Below are positions 22,796 through 35,467 of a DNA stretch of 64,000 nucleotides, one piece after another (the stretch's first letter is position 1; each line of letters opens with the position of its first letter). The DNA is from Cervus elaphus (taxonomy: Eukaryota; Chordata; Mammalia; Artiodactyla; Cervidae). The notes beneath the pieces are model-generated. The model was not told where the DNA came from and did no database searches. It was given only the letters and a program-made list of their open reading frames with translations. The stretch is taken from assembly GCF_910594005.1 (NCBI RefSeq), contig NC_057835.1, forward strand, positions 43,548,001 to 43,612,000, in the 5' to 3' direction. A program made the position numbers and the translations under genes.

Positions 22796-23990
22796 GATGG
22801 ATCCAGTCCTTTCCTGAGCCTCCTGTTTGTATTTCACGAACGTCTCTTATTTGCTTGTTAGCTTCTGGAGGATGAGGGTCATGTTCTGTTCCTTTGAGAA
22901 TTCTAAATGTAACCTTGATGTTGATACAGTCCCATCCCAAGTTGTAGGTGAATGCCATTGACACAGACACTAAGTCTTGAAACAAAGTTTCCTTCATATA
23001 AGAAATGAGGAGACAGCTGGTCTTTGCACAACTTTGATGTCTTCTCTGAAGAAAATAAACAGAAGTAAAAAGTGCAACTGTGGAAAGAATAAAAATACAT
23101 AATGTTTTCTTCAAAAGGTGAATGATGTTATCAATGAGTACGTGTGTGTTTATGTGTGTGTGTGTGTGTGTGTGTGACTGAAGCAACCACTGAATAAATG
23201 GTATATTAAATACATTGCTTGCGGGCTATGATTAAAATAAAAAGTTTCTCTGAAACTGCTGCTACCTCAACAATAAAAATCCTAAAATGTTTTTAAGTTC
23301 CAAAGTAGAATCTCTACTCAGCGATAAGAATATATCCGGTCCAATATATTCATCAACATTTTATTTTTAGTCAAATTTAAAGCTTATTCCCTCTTTAAAC
23401 CATGATAAGGTCTGTAACTGGGGTGTCTTTCTAGAAGAAGCGTGTTCAATGACATCGACTCTGTCCATTCATTCCCTCCCTTTCCCGTGGCAGCAATGAG
23501 GTGGGAGAAGGCAGGAGAGGCCGGGGATAGAACTGAAGTTTTTATTTTCTAGATGACTTCACACTTCCAGACCTTGAAGTTGATTAAGATGACCTTTCCC
23601 CTTTTTGAGGGCATCTGTGGAAAATTCAGAGTCCATCACCGGTGGATACATTTGAAATCCTCTTGATTCCAACCCAGAGTCATTCCCAAATGACTTTGCA
23701 GTCCCTCTGTGGCCCAGGCTCTCTCCTTATGTAGGACACAATGATGGTGTGAAGGTCTACTAATGCTGCCATTTCTGGCCTACTGCTTTCCGAAGGGTGA
23801 GTCAGGCACTATCCTTTCTCCCTGGCCCCACCTAAGTTTAGTGGGCCCAGAGCAGATTCTTTCCAGGGGCCTGTGAATGCCCTTTCACAAAACATAAGGT
23901 AAAGGATGTGGACCCTTCAGCCCTCCCTACTTTGGAGAAGGTAATGGCTTCACTTGTCAATTTCTCTCCAAAGATGTGGCTTTTCAACTC
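22796..23990. other. Single-copy DNA including a GC-richer segment
   Basis: A (TG)n run sits at 23,152-23,177. 23,440-23,960 is GC-richer than its surroundings. The minus-strand frame 22,725-23,186 (153 residues) runs through the (TG)n as a threonine-histidine repeat and matches no known protein. Confidence 0.4.
23152..23177. repeat. (TG)n microsatellite
   Basis: About thirteen uninterrupted TG units, long enough to be length-polymorphic. Confidence 0.9.
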
Positions 23991-24001
23991 TCTCTCAACT
24001 A

Positions 24002-24220
24002 CTGTGGTGTGGAGGTAGTCACTAAGTCATGTCCAACTCTTTGCACCCCCATGACAGTAGCCTGCCAGGCTCCTCTGTCCATGAGATTTCTCAGGCAAGA
24101 ATACTGGAGGGAGTTGCCATTTCTCCAGGGGATCTTCCCAACCAGGGATGAAATCCTAGTCTCTTATGCCTCCTGAATTGACAGGTGGGTTCTTAAGCCC
24201 TAGTGCCACCAGGAAAGCCC
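24002..24220 (-). mobile_element. Bov-tA SINE, antisense
   Basis: Complete reversed unit ending 'gccaccaggaaagccc'. Target duplication tctctcaacta (23,991-24,001) and tctttcaacta (24,221-24,231), 10 of 11. Confidence 0.93.
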
Positions 24221-24388
24221 TCTTTCAACTATAATCCTTCCTTATTTCCCTGATATGACCCACGGTCCCACAGTTGCAAAACTTATCATTTGTCCCTATA
24301 GTAAATTGTGCATTTCAAATCATCTACATTTTTTGTTTTCTCTACAACGCCTCCCATTTTCTTATGTTACAACTTCATTGAAAGAGAT

Positions 24389-24507
24389 GTGCATGTGTGC
24401 TAAGTCACTTCAGTCATGTCTGACTTTTTGTGACTCTATGGACTGTATTTGGCCAGGCTTTTCTGCCCACAGGATTCTCCAAGCTAGAATACTGGAATAG
24501 GTTGCAA
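24389..24507 (-). mobile_element. Bov-A SINE monomer, antisense
   Basis: 'gtgctaagtcacttcagtca' through 'tagaatactggaataggttg'; the tRNA-like head is absent. Confidence 0.9.
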
Positions 24508-24843
24508 GAGAGGTTAGAGGAAGAAAATTAAGTTGGTAAGTATTTGGAAGCCAGAATGAAATATTTGGCTATGTTTCTAAACAATAAAATTATTTCATCA
24601 AATAAAACCTGACTTTTGTTCGAAAAAGAAAAGAATTGCATTCATTGAGGTAACATTGGAAAGCTTGATAGGTGAATCTCCTTCCTTCTCTCCAATTCTC
24701 TGCCCTTGAAACAACTCCTTCCACTGGAAGGAGTTTCTCATATCCAGAAACCACAGGATATGAGAGTATATATGGAAAGACCTCTCTCTCCTAGAGGCCA
24801 TATATGATTCAGGACAAACACAAGGTTAATTATAAGGAAGACT
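24508..24843. other. Single-copy spacer
   Basis: Nothing recognised; it ends in the target-site duplication of the Bov-A2. Confidence 0.4.
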
Positions 24844-24855
24844 AAACATCAGATC

Positions 24856-25131
24856 TGGAGAAGGCAATGGCAACCTACTCCAGTACTCTTGCCTGGAAAA
24901 TCCCATGGATGGAGGAGCCTGGTAGGCTGCAGTCCATGGGGTCTCAAAGAGTCCGACAGGACTGAGCAACTTCACTTTCCCTTTTCGCTTGCATGCATTG
25001 GAGAAGGAAATGGCAACCCACTCCAGTGTCCTTGCCTAGAGAATCCCAGGGACGGGGGAGCCTGGTGGGCTGCCGTCTATGGGGTCGCACAGAGTCGGAC
25101 ACGACTGAAGTGACTTAGCAGCAGCAGCAGC
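24856..25131 (+). mobile_element. Bov-A2 SINE, complete
   Basis: Two tandem Bov-A monomers joined by the 'cacttt..cgcttgcatgcat' linker, near consensus, ending in an (AGC)n run at about 25,118-25,132. A perfect 12-bp TSD, aaacatcagatc, lies at 24,844-24,855 and 25,132-25,143. Among the youngest insertions here. Confidence 0.97.
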
Positions 25132-25143
25132 AAACATCAGATC

Positions 25144-25808
25144 AATGTTGAGGAGAGAATAAAGGGTATGAAAAACAATTAGGAAACAATAAAGTGACTG
25201 CAGAAAAGGCAGAAAGAAAGTATATAAAGGGGCATTAACAGTGATTTAGTTAGCTTGTTAGGTAGGTAGTTGTTAGAAGAGCGAAATAACACAATCTTTT
25301 CCTTGTATTTCTTTTGCTTCTCTTGAGGAGTAGCAGCATGTTTTATGTCTATATCTTTGTAGCTTCAAAGGCATGTCTTTTTCTTCTTCCTACTTTCTCT
25401 CCATGGAGATGTTTACTTTCATTGTAATTCTATTAACACATTACATGTTAGCAGAGAATTTAAAGCAGATTTTGAGAAGTGATAGATTCATGATGGGATC
25501 CAGTTACTAAAATTTGACCACATCATCTCTGTCTTCAAACATGCTGCCAATTTTCATTCTTTCCCTTTTTAATGAAAAATAATTACTAAAGAATATCATT
25601 ATTTCTTCTATAAGAATGAGGCTTGGAAGATTATAGGGACTTTTCAAATATCAACATCTCTTGGGCTCTGACTTTATTTCCATATCTCATAAATCTAAAT
25701 GCACCATTTTTGTTAGCTATTTTTTTTCCTTTTTTAACAAAAGTATATATGTGAACTCAATATTTTAAATATGATTCAAAAATTTTTTGTGTATTTCACA
25801 TCAACTGA
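25144..25808. other. Single-copy DNA
   Basis: No repeat family or gene recognised. Confidence 0.4.
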
Positions 25809-26030
25809 ATTTTTTTTCCCCTTTTATCTTTTGACCCACTTCACCCATTTCCCCATCCCTCCACCTCCTCCCTGAGGCTACCATCTCTTTTTTCTGTATA
25901 TTAGTTTATTTTTTATTTTCCCTTCTGTCTTTTAGTTTTCTTTGTAAATAAGATTCCATGTACAAGAGAGTTCATATGATTATTTGTCTTTCTCTGTCTG
26001 ACTAACTTCATTTAGCATAATGCCCCCCCC
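25809..26030 (-). mobile_element. Old L1 3' end, antisense
   Basis: 'gaggctaccatctctttttt', 'attccatgtacaagagagtt' and 'gtctttctctgtctgactaa..tttagcataatgcc' are the antisense 3' end of older L1 elements. Confidence 0.75.
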
Positions 26031-26039
26031 CCGCCCCCC
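26023..26039. repeat. C-run (C10 G C6)
   Basis: Homopolymer at the right edge of the old L1 tail. Prone to length error in assemblies. Confidence 0.85.
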
Positions 26040-26454
26040 AACTGTTGTCCACACGTCTGTTTCCTATGTCTGGATCTCTGTTCCTACAGTTTTCAATATC
26101 TGAGTCTATGACTTAGTACTGTTTGGGTTCAAAGCTGAAATGTCCATATACCAGAAAAATGACCATTCAACTACTAAGTATCCATATGTCTGATCCAATG
26201 CTTTTTGATTGTCTTGACACCCCTGAGCACCAACCTCCACAAAACAAGTAAGTGGATAAATAAACCTGCAAACATACCAAGAAGTCATCATTTTCTAGTG
26301 CTGTATTTCATTTGTCATCAGATGACACTGCAGTTTACCCAGTGCTATTAGCAGGTAGCATGAGACTTATCTCTGACTACTTCCTTCCTCTATCTAAATG
26401 AGTACATTTTCTGAATAGTTCAGAGTGCCTACCGGTGCCTAACGTTTGTCAGTG
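26040..26454. other. Single-copy spacer
   Basis: Nothing recognised. Confidence 0.35.
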
Positions 26455-26665
26455 TCTTCATTTTTAGATAAAGTTTAAGATCCTCAGCATGCCAAACAGA
26501 TCCTTCATGATCCAGTCTTGGTTAACTCATGCAGTATCATCTTTTGTCATTTTTTTCTATATTATAATTTATTTTCTAGTAGTGATGAACAACTTTTAAT
26601 TCCCCAGACTTATGCTAACAGTGCCAGAATTTGTGTCTTGAGTGCCTTGGTTCCTTTTCTGTCTA
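26455..26665 (+). mobile_element. L2 LINE fragment
   Basis: 'agataaagtttaagatcctc' and 'ccttcatgatccagtcttgg' follow L2 ('ggataaagtccaaactcctt', 'ccctccatgatctggcccc'). The right part is poorly preserved. Confidence 0.55.
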
Positions 26666-26687
26666 GAAACTATTGACTTTACTTTTA

Positions 26688-27191
26688 CTTATTTTTTTAA
26701 AATTAATTATTTATTTATTTTACTTTACAATATTGTGTTGGTTTTGCCATACATTGACCTGAATCCTCCATGGGTGTACATGTGTTCCCCATCCTGAGCC
26801 CCCCTCCCACCTCCCTCCCCATCCCATCCGTCTGGGTCATCCCAGTGCACCATCCCCGAGCACCCTGTATCATGCATCAAACCTGAACTGGAGATTCATT
26901 TCATATATGATAATTTACATGTTTCAATGCCATTCTCCCATATCATCCCACCCTCGCCCTCTCCCACAGAGTCCAAAAGACTGTTCAATACATCTGTGTC
27001 TCTTTTGCTCTCTCTCATACAGGGTTATCATTACCATCTTTCTAAATTCAATATATATACATTAGTATACTGTATTGATGTTTTTCTTTCTGGCTTACTT
27101 CACTCTGTATAATAGGCTCCAGTTTCATCCACCTCATTAGAACTGATTCAAATGTATTCTTTTTAATGGCTGAGTAATATTCCATTGTGTA
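26688..27191 (-). mobile_element. Ruminant L1 3'-end insertion, antisense, 5' truncated (about 0.5 kb)
   Basis: Covers the 3' UTR and last ORF2 codons in antisense, from an AT-rich 3' end to 'ggctgagtaatattccattg'. A perfect 17-bp TSD, tattgactttactttta, lies at 26,671-26,687 and 27,192-27,208, defining both edges. Confidence 0.97.
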
Positions 27192-27208
27192 TATTGACTT
27201 TACTTTTA

Positions 27209-27590
27209 AAACATGATTGAGTTTTTAAAAATTTTCTTTAAAGACTCTTTATCCTGGTTCCAATAGCTAACAAATCCCTAAAATTGCTTACTAACGTAGG
27301 TAGGTATCTGTTTAAATACAGATATTATTACATCTAAAGTAACATTTTAGAAATATAGAGAATTCTAATGTGATCCACATGTGTAATTTTAAAATTTCTA
27401 GAACTTATGTTAAGAAAAAGGGAAAAATAAAACAGGTGAACTTAATTTTAATAATACGTTTAATCATATCAAAAACTTATTATTTCAAAATAAAATCAAT
27501 GTAAAATTATTTTTGAAAAGTTATACTAAGTCTTTAAAATCTGGTGTATATTTTACACTTACAGTATATATCAGTTTGAGTTACTTAAAT
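27209..27590. other. Single-copy AT-rich spacer
   Basis: Nothing recognised. Confidence 0.4.
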
Positions 27591-27600
27591 TTAAGTGCTT

Positions 27601-27824
27601 GGGCTTCCTCAAAATGTCTCAGTGGTAAAGAATCTGCCTGTAATGCAGGAGATGAGATACTGGTTCCATCACTGGGTTGGGAAGATCCCCTGGAGGAGGG
27701 CATGACAACCCTCTCGTATTCTTGCCTGGAGAATCCCATGGACAGAGGGACCTGGCAGGCTACACTCCATAGGGTTGCAAAGAGTTGGACATGACTGAGG
27801 CTACTGAGCACTCACCAAGCAAAC
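27601..27824 (+). mobile_element. Bov-tA SINE
   Basis: Full unit from 'gggcttcctcaaaatgtctc' to 'actgaggctactgagcac'. Flanked by tttaagtgctt and tttagtgctt (27,590-27,600 and 27,825-27,834). Confidence 0.92.
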
Positions 27825-27834
27825 TTTAGTGCTT

Positions 27835-28364
27835 AGTAGCTATGTATGGCTTGTGTCTTGGTTAATTGGCTAAGTCCATCCAATGAGTTAGGCTGTATTT
27901 TTACATTTAAATTGATGAAAATAATAATAAGATTAATAATATTTATTGACACTTGATATGAAATTTAAATTTCTGTATTCTTAATAGAGATTCGTTGGAC
28001 TATAACAATGCTTATGCATTTATAGATTCTCTGTAGTAAATTCCATGCTAAAAAATGACAGTGAATTAGTTTTGAGAAACTATGTGGCCCCCAAAAGTTT
28101 AAGATATTTACTACCTGGACCTTTGCAGAAAAAGTGTACTGCTCTATTTTTTAGTGGTCCTTTCTGCTAGGGCCATGTATTAATTATTTTAGTCTGCACT
28201 CAACACAGAGCTGACACACAAAATAGACTCAATGTTTTCAAAATAGCATATATTTTATGCATTCGATTTACAAGCCCTTATTGAACAACCATAATCCTAA
28301 AACTCAATCTGTTTAACTAGAAATTGTATCTTAGAATTTTTCTAGCCCAGAACATTGTGTCACT
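27835..28364. other. Single-copy AT-rich spacer
   Basis: Nothing recognised. Confidence 0.4.
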
Positions 28365-28375
28365 AGAATAATAAT

Positions 28376-28556
28376 TCCTACTCTTTGAGACACTTTCCAG
28401 CTCTTTGTCACCCCATGGACTATACAGTCCATGGAAATCTCTAGGCCAGAGTTGGTAGTCTTTCCTTTCTCCAGGAATCTTCCCAACCCAGGGATCGAAC
28501 CCAGGTCTCCTGCATTGTGGGCAGATTCTTTACCAGCTGAGCTATTAGGGAAGCCC
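28376..28556 (-). mobile_element. Bov-tA SINE, antisense
   Basis: 'ctctttgtcaccccatggac' through the reversed head 'accagctgagctattaggga'. A perfect 11-bp TSD, agaataataat, at 28,365-28,375 and 28,557-28,567. Confidence 0.95.
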
Positions 28557-28604
28557 AGAATAATAATAAAACATTGTCAAAAAAAGAATTCTCAATTCAG
28601 ATAG

Positions 28605-28800
28605 ATCTGCATCCAAGCTCCAAGTCTTCCCCCTCCATCATCTTGAGCAATTTACTTACTTTCTGTAATTCTTCATTTTAATGTCTTTAAAATGGGTCAA
28701 AATAATGCTAACTCATAGGGCTGTACAATGATTAAATGAAATGATGCATATATAAGAGTATAGTGAGTGAAATCTGGTAAGTAGTCAATAAATATTAGAT
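28605..28800 (+). mobile_element. MIR SINE
   Basis: Long MIR match: 'cttgagcaatttacttactt', 'taaaatgggtcaaaataatg', 'catagggctgtacaatgatt', ending 'agtagtcaataaatattag'. Core and L2-like 3' end are both present. Confidence 0.8.
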
Positions 28801-31800
28801 ATTTTTAGTACATATATCTAAAGTTTCCTAACCTAAAAGTGTATTCCTTTCAGTAGCTTTTAGTCTCTGCTTTTCAATGAAATGATATTTTAGTTAATGG
28901 AGTTCAGAAAACTGTAAATATTTGTCCATTTCTTCAAATATTAGCATAACTATGTAGATAAATTATAAGTAATTTGAACACTGAAACATATTACTAAAAT
29001 ACTATAACTAAACAAGTCTTTCAAATGTATATAAATGGAAATGAAGAATAATTTCAAAGGAGAAAGTGGGATTAATCCATAAGAAACTAGAAAGTAGTAT
29101 TACTTAGAAAGTTTTAAGGATTTTTAGAATGAGGAACATATATTTTAGTAATATATTATGAAGCTCTACACTAGGTCCATAAAATATTTTTTAAATAATA
29201 ATTTAAAATGTAATAAGCAATGTGTAAAAGTTATAAATTATTATTTTTCATATTATAAAATTATTCAAATCAAATGGCTCCATTTATTTCCCTTGTTGAC
29301 CTGTTAACATAGCTGAAAATAATTATTTGGACAGTTATGTTTAATTTAGGTTTTATGACTCCTTGGAGTGAAAGGAGGAAGAGTGTTGTAATTTTCTGGA
29401 CATGGAGAGTCATTTGCTGTGGTAAACTGGATAAATGCTTGTGGTGCCTCACGGGAGTGGGATAGAAAAGAGTAGCCACTTCTCTTCTGCTGAGACACCA
29501 AGGTCTCCATATTCTTTCAAAATCAGTGGCCTTAGAGGGATCGTGAATTGCTGAGGTAGAACAATCCTTACTCTTCTTTATCTCTCATCTACTGCCTTGA
29601 AATCAGCTAGAGCTGCGTATTTGGAAGCAGCACAAAGGGTACGACTGGAAATAAAAATATGGCCTAGGATTTGTGATGCTCAAGTGATTCAGACTCATTT
29701 CTCCAATAGCAGCAGTACTGAAATATGCTAGACTTATCACTGATATATTGCAGTTCATAGTGTTCTAATTCATTTCACAGAAGTAATCCTGCCCAGCCCT
29801 ACCATTACTCTTTTAAATAGAACTTACACTTGGTTCCATTTGAAATAATTCATCATTAAGCTCAGAATACCTGAGTCCATCAAATTATGCAGATACAGAA
29901 AGTGTCCAGACCTTCTTTGTGGACAAAATCACAGTGGTTAAAAACTCCTCTGATATGTAATGCTCAGTTGTGATATAAAGTGCACTTCCAGCATGCCAAA
30001 GCTTTTTCTTCCTTCAAGTAGTTTCTGAAATTCTGCATATTTCTTTCCCAATGACTAAAAATGGGCATAAGCAAGTCCCTTTGTTTCTGTATTCAACATG
30101 CAACAAAATGGGCTTATTTTTTCTTATGTGTAAGACTGACATTTTAACAATAGTCTCTTAACATCTTTATTGTACGAATCCACTGCATAGGTTAGTATTG
30201 TGTACTTTAGAGACAACATGCTTGTGCTTATTAATTTGTATTACATTAATGCATATTAATTTTGTTGTGTATTGTTGGCTCTTCATCATCAATTATGTGG
30301 ATTTTATTTTACCATTTCACCAAAGAAAGAAATACTTATATAAGTATCTAGAAAATAATTATCACTATGTAGTATTTCACAGTGCAATGTTACGGATTAT
30401 TACTGAAATCACTATATTGACTTTGCTTTTTTTTTTTCCTTTTAATTTGTAACTCTGTTGTCCACTTTACTGGGTTTATTTTATGGATCACAAATAGACC
30501 TAATGTCTTAAACATTTATCGCTGTGAATGACCACTTAACAACAATAACAAAAAAATTATATTGTCTTTAGATTTGTAGGATTTAGGGATTTTCTTCTAA
30601 AAAAAATAATCAGATAGATTTAAATAAAAGAAGCCAACCATTTAAGAAGAGAAATAACATAAAGTGTCCAAACTTTAACTTCCTGTTACTTATAAATACA
30701 TAATGTCTTATGTTTGTAAATAAGTTCAGATAAAAAATACTCTAGTGTTTTTTTCAAAAGCTATCACATCATGGAACTAGTATTTTATTTAAGTGTATAA
30801 TTATTAATCAGTTTCAATTCAAAACATGGCAATCCTTTGGTTTCTGCACACTCTAGTTTCACATTGAGTAGTCTCTTATTTTAAGTCAAACTCCTATCAC
30901 TAATCATGGAGGAACAAAGATGTGTCCAAATTTTGAAGGAACATGGGTGTCCCAAAGCTCAGATAATGAATTTTAGCTCTCTCTGGAGAAAAGTCTTTCC
31001 TGTATGTAGTCTGGCAATATTCCAAGATTTCTTTTTAAAAGTAACTCCATATGTGTACTGAAAATAAGCTAGTGATGTTTTAAATCAACTGGAAAGAGAG
31101 GCTGTTCTTTTCAATATTTTTTTCCTAAGCATAACTTTGAAGTGCAGCATTTGGGGATTATGAAGGTTTGGGTTACCTGCTGAATGAAGGCATGGAAAAT
31201 TATTTGAAAGTACCTTCTTTTTTTTGAAACAGTCCTTTAAACTTATGAAATATCACCTGTGGTTAAGAAAAGGTATGCAATTCAAAGCATTTTTTTCAAC
31301 CTAAAGACAAAGAGTTAATTTTAAATTGTGATTATATTTTCCAAGTTCTCTATGGCTGCAAGATCATAATCAAAAGTTCGTGGTTCACTTATTTTAGAGG
31401 CAGGAGATGATGGGGACAAGTCAATGTTATTAAATTAGAGAAAATATGGGTAAATTTATAATGAGTTAGGTACTGTGAGCAAAACTGAAGCAAAGACCAC
31501 AGCTTACTACACTCTAATGATTGTCTCACAGCAGGATTTTAAGTGATTTCATTCTCAAATAAATTCAACTTGCATCAATTTCTCAGTAATGTGTTCTAAA
31601 TTTATGTAAGGCATTCAAATATTTGAAATATATATATATATATATGCATATATATATATTCCATTTTGTAATACTTTTGGCTAGTAAAAAATTGGGACAT
31701 TGCCAGATTTGTATATCATATATATATATCATGTATATTATCATATATATATATATATATGGGAAATGTATTTGAATAAGAATTCTTCAGAAAGCAAAGG

Positions 31801-32239
31801 AATTGTAATAATATATGTCTTATTTATATCATGAAAGATATCCTTTGCCTAATGTGTCACAGAACACTTGATGGAGTTGGATATCGTCTAACAGCATTTT
31901 GAAATGATATGAATGGTTCTGTAGTTAAATACTTATTTTAATACATAAAATTTGTTTTTCACTATATCCAAATGGAAAATGGCTGCATCTTTTTTTTTTA
32001 GTAGCTATATAAATTGATAAAAAAGCAACCAAAAAAGCAACCTGATACTTGTTAAATGGCAACTGTGTTAAAAATCATGTTTCAGAAATACTGTAAAGCT
32101 ATCTCTTCAGAAACTCATTTTCAAAGTATTTCAACATTTATAGTTGGCAAATAATTTTTAATTTATATATTTAAACAATGTGATATAGTGCATAACTTAT
32201 GTTAAAACTAACATTCACTAGATATATCTTTCATGAAAT
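28801..32239. other. 3.4 kb with no recognised interspersed repeat
   Basis: Longest stretch here lacking any recognisable SINE, LINE or LTR. AT-rich with a (TA)n cluster at 31,627-31,760. The open frames at 29,270-29,479 and 30,198-30,452 lack domains and follow AT-biased composition. Confidence 0.4.
31627..31760. repeat. (TA)n cluster, self-complementary
   Basis: Three TA runs (about 31,627-31,660, 31,711-31,730 and 31,742-31,760) separated by short unique DNA. The first, centred on TGCA, is a near-perfect palindrome. Confidence 0.85.
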
Positions 32240-33244
32240 TAAGAAATACTGAATGTATCTTTCATGTAATTGGTGCTGTGCTAAGAGCTAAGGAACCAAT
32301 CAAATATGTTGTTGCTATTGTTCAGTCGCTAAGTTATGTCTGACTCTTTGAAACCCATGAACTGCAACATATTAGTTACCATGCGTATTATCTATTGATA
32401 AGTGTTAAGGAGAAAAAGATATTGTAGAAAAGGGAAATATAATATTCTGGGTATGTTGCATGGCAAGGTTATTGAAATTTTTGATAGAAAGGCTGAAAAT
32501 CACCTCTGAAATAGCTTTTGAATAAAGACCTAAGCTGAACTTGGAAGTAGACATTGTATATGTCTGGAAGAAGTGTACTAGCTCAAGGTACACATAGGGG
32601 AAGTTTCTTGTATTTTACAAATAGAGAAGATGGCAATATGGCTGTAGAAAGGCAGAGAAATATGTAGCAGAAGAAGTCTGAAAAGTAATAGAGTCAAGAT
32701 CAGATAGGATCTTGAATGCCATGCAAAGACTGGATTTTAATTAGGGTAGTTGGAGAATTCTGAGAGCATGAACAACATAATGTGAATTATGTGTTAGTAG
32801 ACCATAGCAATTTTGAGAATAGACTGTAAGCAGGCAAAGATGGAGGCAACAAGATAATTTAGAAGCCCATCGCAACAACCAGGGAAGAGATGTTTTCCCT
32901 AGTAGTGGATTGTGACAGTGGTGATGGTGAAGATAATAAAATGTGGTTGAATAATAAATCTATGGTATTTTGAAAATAGAGACAGCAGGACTTGATCAAT
33001 TTCACATAGGATACAAGAAAATAAGAAGGGTTAATACCAGCAAAGGCCAAGGTTGGAAGGTTGGGGTTCTCACTGACTGTGATGAAGAAGTCTGTTGAAA
33101 GGAGTGGGTTTGGGGAGAAAAAATCTGATATTTGGATGCTTGTAGATGTTCAGGTTGAGAGTACAACAGTTTATTATTGATATAAGTCTGGAGTTCATGT
33201 GGAAGCCTAGAGTTGAGATATAAATTTAGAGGTCTTTAGCACGT
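32240..33244 (-). mobile_element. L2 LINE, antisense, about 1 kb
   Basis: Landmarks in order: 'ttggtgctgtgctaagagct', 'gatcttgaatgccatgcaaa', 'cagcaggacttgatcaattt', 'gatgttcaggttgagag' and 'aagtctggagttcatgtgga..gagatataaattta'. These follow reversed L2, upstream of the 3' terminus. A Bov-A fragment lies at 32,310-32,372. Confidence 0.7.
32310..32372 (-). mobile_element. Bov-A SINE fragment, antisense
   Basis: 'attgttcagtcgctaagtta' and 'tgtctgactctttgaaaccc', then lost after 'atgaactgcaac'. Confidence 0.8.
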
Positions 33245-33457
33245 TGCTGTTGTTGTTTGGCTGCTACATAGTGTCTCTTTGAGACCCCATGGACTGCAGC
33301 CTACCAGACTCCTCTGTCCATAGGGTTTCCTGGGCAAGAATACCAGAGTAGGCAGCCATCTTCTTCTCCAGGGCATCTTCCCGACCCCGGGGACCCAACC
33401 TGGGTCTCTTCATTGGCAGGCGGATTCTTTTACCTCTGAGCCACCAGGGAAGCCCAA
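33245..33457 (-). mobile_element. Bov-tA SINE, antisense
   Basis: Complete, from 'gttgctgttgttgtttggct' to the reversed head 'ctctgagccaccagggaagc'. Confidence 0.94.
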
Positions 33458-35467
33458 ATTCAAAGCTCATTAGATTGTATTAAAACAACTACCCTGGATG
33501 AGTATACCCAGTGTGTATAGATAAAGGTAAATATCCAATTCCTTATTACAAAGTTAAATATAGTCTTTATTACTTTTTTATTTTTATATTTTTCAGACTC
33601 ATCTATATAAAAAAGCTTAATATAAAAAACTGGAAAATGAAATATCAAGGAAAAAAATAACAAGATACTGACAAATAAAAAGGAGAGCTGGCAGAATCAC
33701 CACAACTACCCTGCAGAATGTTGTATTATTACGTATTGTTTTTGAAAATGTATATGCCTTAGGATATAAAATTCACATTTATTGTGTATAGTGGGGAAAT
33801 GTTATAAAGAATATTTATTATACATGCCCTAAAGACATACAACTATTTTATTGCAATATTTCAAATCAACATCTATCAGAAGAGAAATGGGAGACTGACT
33901 GAGGAATGAAATATTACATAGTTGTCAAAAATAGGTACACCAGAACTATTTTTATATACATGTCTATATATATGTATACATATATATATCAACTTTTATT
34001 GGACTCATAGACTGAATACTGAGTAAACAAAACAAAATGCAAAACACTTTATACAGTTATGAAATAATTGTATTTCAGTCAAAAATCATAAATATTGTAC
34101 ATACATAGACCTCTGCTGTGATAATGTTTGTACTAAATATAGAAACATGAATAGCCTTAACTTTAATCATAATTATTACTTCTAGGGTAGGAAAAGGGGA
34201 ACATGGATAATTATAATATTATCTGTAGTTGATGTACTATCAAACACATAAAATAATCAGATACAACTATAACAAAATGTTTTCATTTCTTAGTTGTGTT
34301 GCGTTATCCTATTTTTTCTACATATTTTTATATCTTTTTAAAGAGAAGATCTGATGGTTTTGTGCATGTGTGAGAATTGTATTAGGAACACTCCCAGAAA
34401 TTGAGTCACCATGCTATAGAGTTGGATTGCTGCTAGAACTATTAAATAAATTGGAAAATACTTGGCTCTTAGTAAAGAATTTTGCTAAACTCTATTATTA
34501 ACTTCTCTCAATGTAGATATCAGCATTTTCCTTCCACTAGTTTCTAGTAGTCAAATATAAATTCATAGCATCACACAGTCCAAAATGAAAAGGGAGCAAA
34601 GAGTCTACATCTTAAAAGAAAAATCCCAGCCCTGACACAACTCAGTTTAAAAATTGAAATAGACATCATGGGGAGAAAATTCACAAACAGCAGATGTTGT
34701 GGTTCTCTTTTCAATTGTTGATATTAAACAAGAACACCTCTGAGATTTCACATCCTGTGTTTATATATTGTAGTTAAAATGGTAAAGTGGTATATTCTGG
34801 TACTTTTAAATATTTTATGATATAAGGCATTTATGATGAAGAATCATTTTGCTCACAAAATGTTAGATTTCCTCTAATATTCTGTTTTAACTTGGAAGGA
34901 AACTATACCTATAACCTATATTGCATGGATAGGAAACAATGAACAGATAGTGCTATAAAGTGATTTTGTACAAAGTAAATGTTTTCATTTTCAGAGAGGT
35001 AAATGTTTGACACAACATGGAATATGATCATTTTTTAATATTGTATCTAGTAGGATTATCTAAACATAAAAAATAATGAAATTGATAAATAAATATGTAA
35101 AATCATTCAATTTAGTAGTTTGAAATAAATATAAGAAAATATTCTATATTACATAGATCATTACTAATACTGATATAAAGTGTTCTCTTTTTAAATTGAT
35201 AAGGCAGCAGAAAGTAAAGCTTGCCAAGTTACAAGTTGATCCTCTATTAGATCTAATTAGGTTTATATTCTAGATGTTTTAAAGGTTACATGAAGAAAAA
35301 CTGTGTTCTATAGCTTCTATTTTTAATTCTTTATAACCATTTTGCACATCCCTACTATTAATTACAAAGGCATGAGGAAATAAAGCTATCTTTTGGAATG
35401 AGTTTTCTTTGACTTGAAAAGAAAAAAAAAAAAACAACAAAAAAACATAATGACCCTGCCAAGCACA
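33458..35467. other. 2 kb mostly single-copy AT-rich DNA
   Basis: A short (TA)-rich patch near 33,955-33,990 and an A-rich run at 35,419-35,446. No element or gene recognised. Confidence 0.4.

Noticed and set aside
22725..23186. 153-residue minus frame
   Set aside because: Its start lies in a (TG)n microsatellite (Thr-His repeat) and no domain is visible.
26023..26039. G-quadruplex on the minus strand
   Set aside because: Only one long G-run plus one short; four separated runs are not present, so it is better treated as a homopolymer.
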